A DNA stretch of 64,000 bases from Glaesserella sp041817755 (GTDB taxonomy: Bacteria > Pseudomonadota > Gammaproteobacteria > Enterobacterales > Pasteurellaceae): assembly GCF_041817755.1 (NCBI RefSeq), contig NZ_JBGYBX010000022.1:1-64000 (forward strand). Reading direction: 5' to 3'. The notes under the pieces were generated by a model. That model ran no database searches. It saw only the letters and a program-made list of their open reading frames with translations, and had not been told where the DNA came from. Below, piece after piece: positions 60,826 to 64,000 of the stretch. The translations under genes were made by a program, and so were the position numbers. Position 1 is the first letter of the stretch; each line of letters begins with the position of its first letter.

Positions 60826-62160
60826 ATGGCAGAACGCAAATATTTCGGCACCGACGGGGTGCGCGGCAAAGTAGGTCAATATCCGATTACACCTGATTTT
60901 GCACTAAAACTGGGCTGGGCGGCAGGTAAAATTCTTGCCACTCAAGGATCAAAAAAAGTCTTAATCGGTAAAGATACCCGTATCTCCGGTTATATGTTGG
61001 AGTCCGCATTAGAAGCCGGCTTAGCCGCAGCGGGGTTATCCGCTGCCTTTACCGGTCCGATGCCGACACCCGCAGTGGCTTATTTGACCCGTACCTTCCG
61101 TGCGGAAGCCGGCATCGTCATTTCGGCATCGCATAACCCTTATTATGATAACGGTATCAAGTTCTTCTCCGCTGACGGTGAAAAATTACCTGATGACGTG
61201 GAAGAAGCGATTGAGGCGTTGCTTGATCAGCCGATGGACTGTGTCGAATCCGCCGAGCTGGGTCGTGCGAGCCGTATTAAAGATGCGGCAGGTCGTTATA
61301 TTGAATTCTGTAAAAGTACCTTTCCGGCGCATTTAAGCCTTGAAGGCTACAAAATCGTGGTCGATTGTGCCAACGGTGCGACCTACCATATCGCACCGAA
61401 CGTCATGCGCGAACTTGGCGCTGAAGTCATTGAAATCGGTACGCACCCGGACGGTTTGAATATCAATGAAAAATGCGGTGCAACCGATATCAAGGCACTA
61501 CAAAAAGTTGTGGTGGAATCCGGTGCCGATGTCGGGTTGGCATACGACGGAGACGGCGACCGTTTGATCATGGTTGATCATTTGGGTAACAAAGTCGATG
61601 GTGACCAAATTTTATTCATCATTGCCCGTGAAGCATTGCGAGCCGGTAAATTACAAGGCGGCGTCGTCGGCACATTAATGAGTAACATGAGCTTGGAAAT
61701 CGCCTTAAAACAGCTAGCAATTCCGTTTGCCCGAGCCAATGTCGGTGACCGTTATGTACTTGAACTGCTGAAAGAGAAAAAATGGAAATTAGGCGGTGAA
61801 AACTCCGGTCACATCATCGTATTGGATAAAAACAGCACCGGTGACGGTATCATCGCTTCACTTGAAGTATTGAGTGCAATGGTATCCCATAAACTGACGT
61901 TAAACGAGCTTGCCAAAGCGGTTCCGCTCTTCCCGCAAGTATTGCTTAACGTGCGCTTTGAAGGCGGCTCAAATCCGTTGGAAAGTGAAGAGGTCAAAGC
62001 GGTTGCAGCCGATGTTGAAAAACGTTTGGCGGGCAAAGGGCGTATTCTTCTCAGAAAATCAGGTACGGAGCCGTTAATTCGTGTCATGGTTGAATGCGAA
62101 GACGGCGCCTTGGCACAAAGTGCGGCGGAAGAAATTGTTGCCGCCGTAAAACGGAACTGA
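60826..62160 (+). CDS. glmM: phosphoglucosamine mutase
   Basis: A 444-aa enzyme converting glucosamine-6-P to glucosamine-1-P for cell-wall precursors. The phosphoserine is Ser102 in ISASHNPYYDNG; the metal loop is YDGDGDRLIM, and RKSGTEPLIRVM binds phosphate. Six bases separate it from ilvA, so they are probably cotranscribed. A terminator follows at 62166. Confidence 0.97.
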   Translation: MAERKYFGTDGVRGKVGQYPITPDFALKLGWAAGKILATQGSKKVLIGKDTRISGYMLESALEAGLAAAGLSAAFTGPMPTPAVAYLTRTFRAEAGIVISASHNPYYDNGIKFFSADGEKLPDDVEEAIEALLDQPMDCVESAELGRASRIKDAAGRYIEFCKSTFPAHLSLEGYKIVVDCANGATYHIAPNVMRELGAEVIEIGTHPDGLNINEKCGATDIKALQKVVVESGADVGLAYDGDGDRLIMVDHLGNKVDGDQILFIIAREALRAGKLQGGVVGTLMSNMSLEIALKQLAIPFARANVGDRYVLELLKEKKWKLGGENSGHIIVLDKNSTGDGIIASLEVLSAMVSHKLTLNELAKAVPLFPQVLLNVRFEGGSNPLESEEVKAVAADVEKRLAGKGRILLRKSGTEPLIRVMVECEDGALAQSAAEEIVAAVKRN

Positions 62161-62165
62161 CCGAT

Positions 62166-62192
62166 AAAAGGTGGGCTTACGCCCACTTTTTA
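62166..62192 (+). terminator. intrinsic terminator after glmM
   Basis: AAAGGTGGGC, loop TTAC, GCCCACTTTTT, directly after the glmM stop. Confidence 0.9.
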
Positions 62193-62259
62193 TTTATCTA
62201 ATAATATCTCCCGGCAATGCCCTTTCACATATAAAAATAAAGTAACGTAAGGAAAAATT

Positions 62260-62919
62260 ATGGATCAGCTCGAAATGAAAAAAATTGCAGCCCGTGCTGC
62301 GTTACAATATGTTAAACCCGATACGATTGTCGGCGTCGGCAGCGGCTCTACCGTCAATTGTTTTATTGAAGCCCTCGGCGAATTACGCGATGACATCAAA
62401 GGTGCCGTCGCCGCGTCAAAACATTCCGAAGAATTGTTAAGAAAACAGGGAATTGAGGTCTTTAACGCCAATGATGTGTCTTCCCTTGACGTTTATATCG
62501 ACGGCGCCGACGAGATTACCCCGCAAGGTTATATGATTAAAGGTGGCGGCGCAGCGCTGACACGTGAAAAAATTGTGAGTTCATTAGCAAAAAAATTCAT
62601 CTGCATTGTCGATTCCAGTAAACAGGTAGATGTGTTAGGCTCTACCTTCGCTTTACCGGTTGAAGTCATCCCGATGGCGCGTTCTTATGTTGCCCGTCAA
62701 CTTGTAGCGCTAGGCGGTTCTCCCGAATACCGAGAAGGGGTTGTGACCGACAACGGCAACGTGATTTTAGACGTGTATAACTTTAAGATCCCGGAACCGC
62801 TAAAAACGGAACACACCATTAATAATATTGCCGGTGTCGTCACCAACGGTATTTTTGCGCAACGTTATGCCAATATTACTATTGTCGGTACACCGGACGG
62901 TGCAAAAATCATTGAATAG
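62260..62919 (+). CDS. rpiA: ribose-5-phosphate isomerase A
   Basis: A 219-aa pentose-phosphate enzyme interconverting ribose-5-P and ribulose-5-P. VGVGSGSTVNCFIEAL binds phosphate; IDGADEI carries the catalytic Asp and the KGGGAALTREK loop the lysine. The adjacent gene is serA, the usual Pasteurellaceae and E. coli neighbourhood. Confidence 0.97.
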   Translation: MDQLEMKKIAARAALQYVKPDTIVGVGSGSTVNCFIEALGELRDDIKGAVAASKHSEELLRKQGIEVFNANDVSSLDVYIDGADEITPQGYMIKGGGAALTREKIVSSLAKKFICIVDSSKQVDVLGSTFALPVEVIPMARSYVARQLVALGGSPEYREGVVTDNGNVILDVYNFKIPEPLKTEHTINNIAGVVTNGIFAQRYANITIVGTPDGAKIIE

Positions 62920-62943
62920 TCAAAATACTGTCCACGATGAATA

Positions 62944-63001
62944 ACAAGCGGTCGGTTCCACCGATATTTTTGCAAAATATTCTGACAATCAGACCGCTTG
63001 T
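62944..63001 (+). terminator. facing uptake sequences between rpiA and serA
   Basis: ACAAGCGGTC (62944-62953) faces GACCGCTTGT (62992-63001) across an AT-rich loop with TTTGCAAA. A 10-bp stem with a long loop; probable weak terminator. Confidence 0.5.
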
Positions 63002-63099
63002 ATATAACCGATTTATCTTTAATATGCATTCATCCGTGTGATTTTCGACATATTTCATGATTAAATACCGCATAACACACATGACAACAGGAAGAACAC

Positions 63100-64000
63100 A
63101 TGACCACTAAAGTTTCTCTCGATAAATCAAAAATCAAATTCCTTCTGCTTGAAGGCGTACACCAAAATGCATTAGACGTCTTAAAAGCGGCGGGTTATAC
63201 CAATATTGAATACCATAAAGGCGCATTAGAAGGTGAAGCACTGCTGGAGGCGATTAAAGATGCACATTTCATCGGTATCCGCTCACGCACGTTCTTAACG
63301 GAAGAGGTGTTGCAACAAGCACAAAAATTAATCGCTATCGGTTGCTTCTGTATCGGCACCAACCAAGTAAATTTAGAAGCCGCCAAACAGCGCGGCATCC
63401 CGGTATTCAACGCACCGTTCTCAAATACCCGTTCAGTTGCAGAACTTGTGTTGGGTGAGATCATTCTGCTTATGCGCCAAGTACCAAAGGCAAATGCCGA
63501 AGTACACCGCGGTATTTGGAACAAATCCGCATCAGGCTCTAATGAAGTACGTGGTAAAAAATTAGGTATCGTCGGTTACGGTCATATCGGTTCGCAATTA
63601 AGTATTATTGCAGAGTCGATTGGTATGAAAGTGTATTTCTACGACATTGAAAACAAACTGCCGTTAGGCAATGCGCAGCAAATCCCAACACTGGAAGAAC
63701 TGCTCTCAACCTGTGATGCGATTTCTTTGCATGTGCCGGAAAACGCCTCCACTAAAAATTTAATGGATGCCACCCGCATTGCACAATTGAAAGAAGGTTC
63801 CGTTTTAATCAATGCCGCTCGTGGTACCGTTGTGGATATTGATGCGTTAGTCTCCCGTTTGGAAGCCGGCACATTACGCGGTGCGGCGTTAGACGTTTTC
63901 CCTGAAGAACCGGCTTCCGCCAGCGATCCGTTCGTTTCTCCGTTATGCAAATTCGATAACGTGATCTTAACGCCGCACATCGGCGGTTCGACGTCCGAAG
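63100..64000 (+). CDS. serA: D-3-phosphoglycerate dehydrogenase (5' part, runs off the window)
   Basis: The first 300 residues of a D-isomer-specific 2-hydroxyacid dehydrogenase starting serine synthesis. LLEGVHQNALDVLKAAGY is the SerA N-terminus; IGCFCIGTNQVNLEAA, LGIVGYGHIGSQLSI (NAD loop), LHVPENASTKNLM, and NAARGTVVD follow, then TPHIGGST. The C-terminal ACT domain lies beyond the window. A weak GGAAGAAC precedes the ATG at 63100. Confidence 0.95.
   Translation, partial: MTTKVSLDKSKIKFLLLEGVHQNALDVLKAAGYTNIEYHKGALEGEALLEAIKDAHFIGIRSRTFLTEEVLQQAQKLIAIGCFCIGTNQVNLEAAKQRGIPVFNAPFSNTRSVAELVLGEIILLMRQVPKANAEVHRGIWNKSASGSNEVRGKKLGIVGYGHIGSQLSIIAESIGMKVYFYDIENKLPLGNAQQIPTLEELLSTCDAISLHVPENASTKNLMDATRIAQLKEGSVLINAARGTVVDIDALVSRLEAGTLRGAALDVFPEEPASASDPFVSPLCKFDNVILTPHIGGSTSE

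Overview
The window is ordinary Pasteurellaceae chromosome, most likely from the Actinobacillus/Mannheimia/Bibersteinia branch. The main clue is the uptake signal: the 9-mer ACAAGCGGT (or its reverse complement), usually followed by a TTTGCAAA-like stretch, occurs dozens of times between and inside genes. That is the 'Apl-type' DNA uptake sequence, not the Haemophilus influenzae type (AAGTGCGGT). Gene neighbourhoods (gltX beside tRNA-Val, dmsABC, accBC, fabH-plsX-rpmF, an O-antigen locus beside erpA) and the moderate GC content fit the same group. No prophage, CRISPR array, rRNA operon or intact insertion sequence was found.

Layout. 1-1967: tRNA-Val genes (minus), gltX and tRNA-Ala. 1965-3386: a decayed IS1016/IS1595-type remnant and a secreted protein gene between two 27-bp direct repeats. 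3426-8267: a sulfur-amino-acid island with a LysR gene broken by one in-frame stop, two PLP-dependent gamma-lyase-family enzymes and an NhaC-family transporter between them. 8376-10319: a sugar-phosphatase-like HAD protein and the tyrosine permease. 10668-14551: dmsABC for anaerobic respiration. 14796-19323: uracil permease, a DUF4189 lipoprotein, mutM and brnQ. 19451-25676: fabG, fabD, an AT-rich MATE exporter coupled to fabD, a GNAT acetyltransferase, a LysE-type exporter, queH and an Mrr-like restriction endonuclease. 25904-35191: housekeeping (ispB, corB-like, ypjD, yggU-yggT, yggL-trmB, fabH-plsX-rpmF-yceD, dapD). 35242-43548: pgpC-like, paeA-like, the divergent gluconate genes (permease / gntK-gntR) with two GntR operators, arsC-like, aroQ and accBC.

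43597-55208 is the accessory centre: eleven minus-strand genes forming an ABC-transporter-dependent O-antigen (or related surface polysaccharide) locus. It encodes a WbaP-type initiating transferase, Wzm/Wzt export, UDP-galactopyranose mutase, several glycosyltransferases (two with DUF4422 domains, one fused to a GT8 domain), an acyltransferase with a nine-G tract in its coding sequence, and an unrecognised first gene. Inside it sits a foreign-looking two-gene module: a RelA/SpoT-type nucleotidyltransferase domain protein whose stop overlaps the start of a DUF1016/YhcG PD-(D/E)XK nuclease. This pair is the best candidate for an undescribed defence or toxin-antitoxin-like system.

55495-64000 returns to housekeeping: erpA, menA, trmO, a SIMPL-domain protein with a 47-residue lipoprotein, slyD, ilvA, glmM, rpiA and the 5' part of serA.

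Several gene ends carry hairpins made from two facing uptake sequences, which appear to act as intrinsic terminators. Other gaps hold REP-like palindromes and one striking nested palindrome before ispB. All functional assignments come from reading motifs and remembered family sequences; no database search was run.
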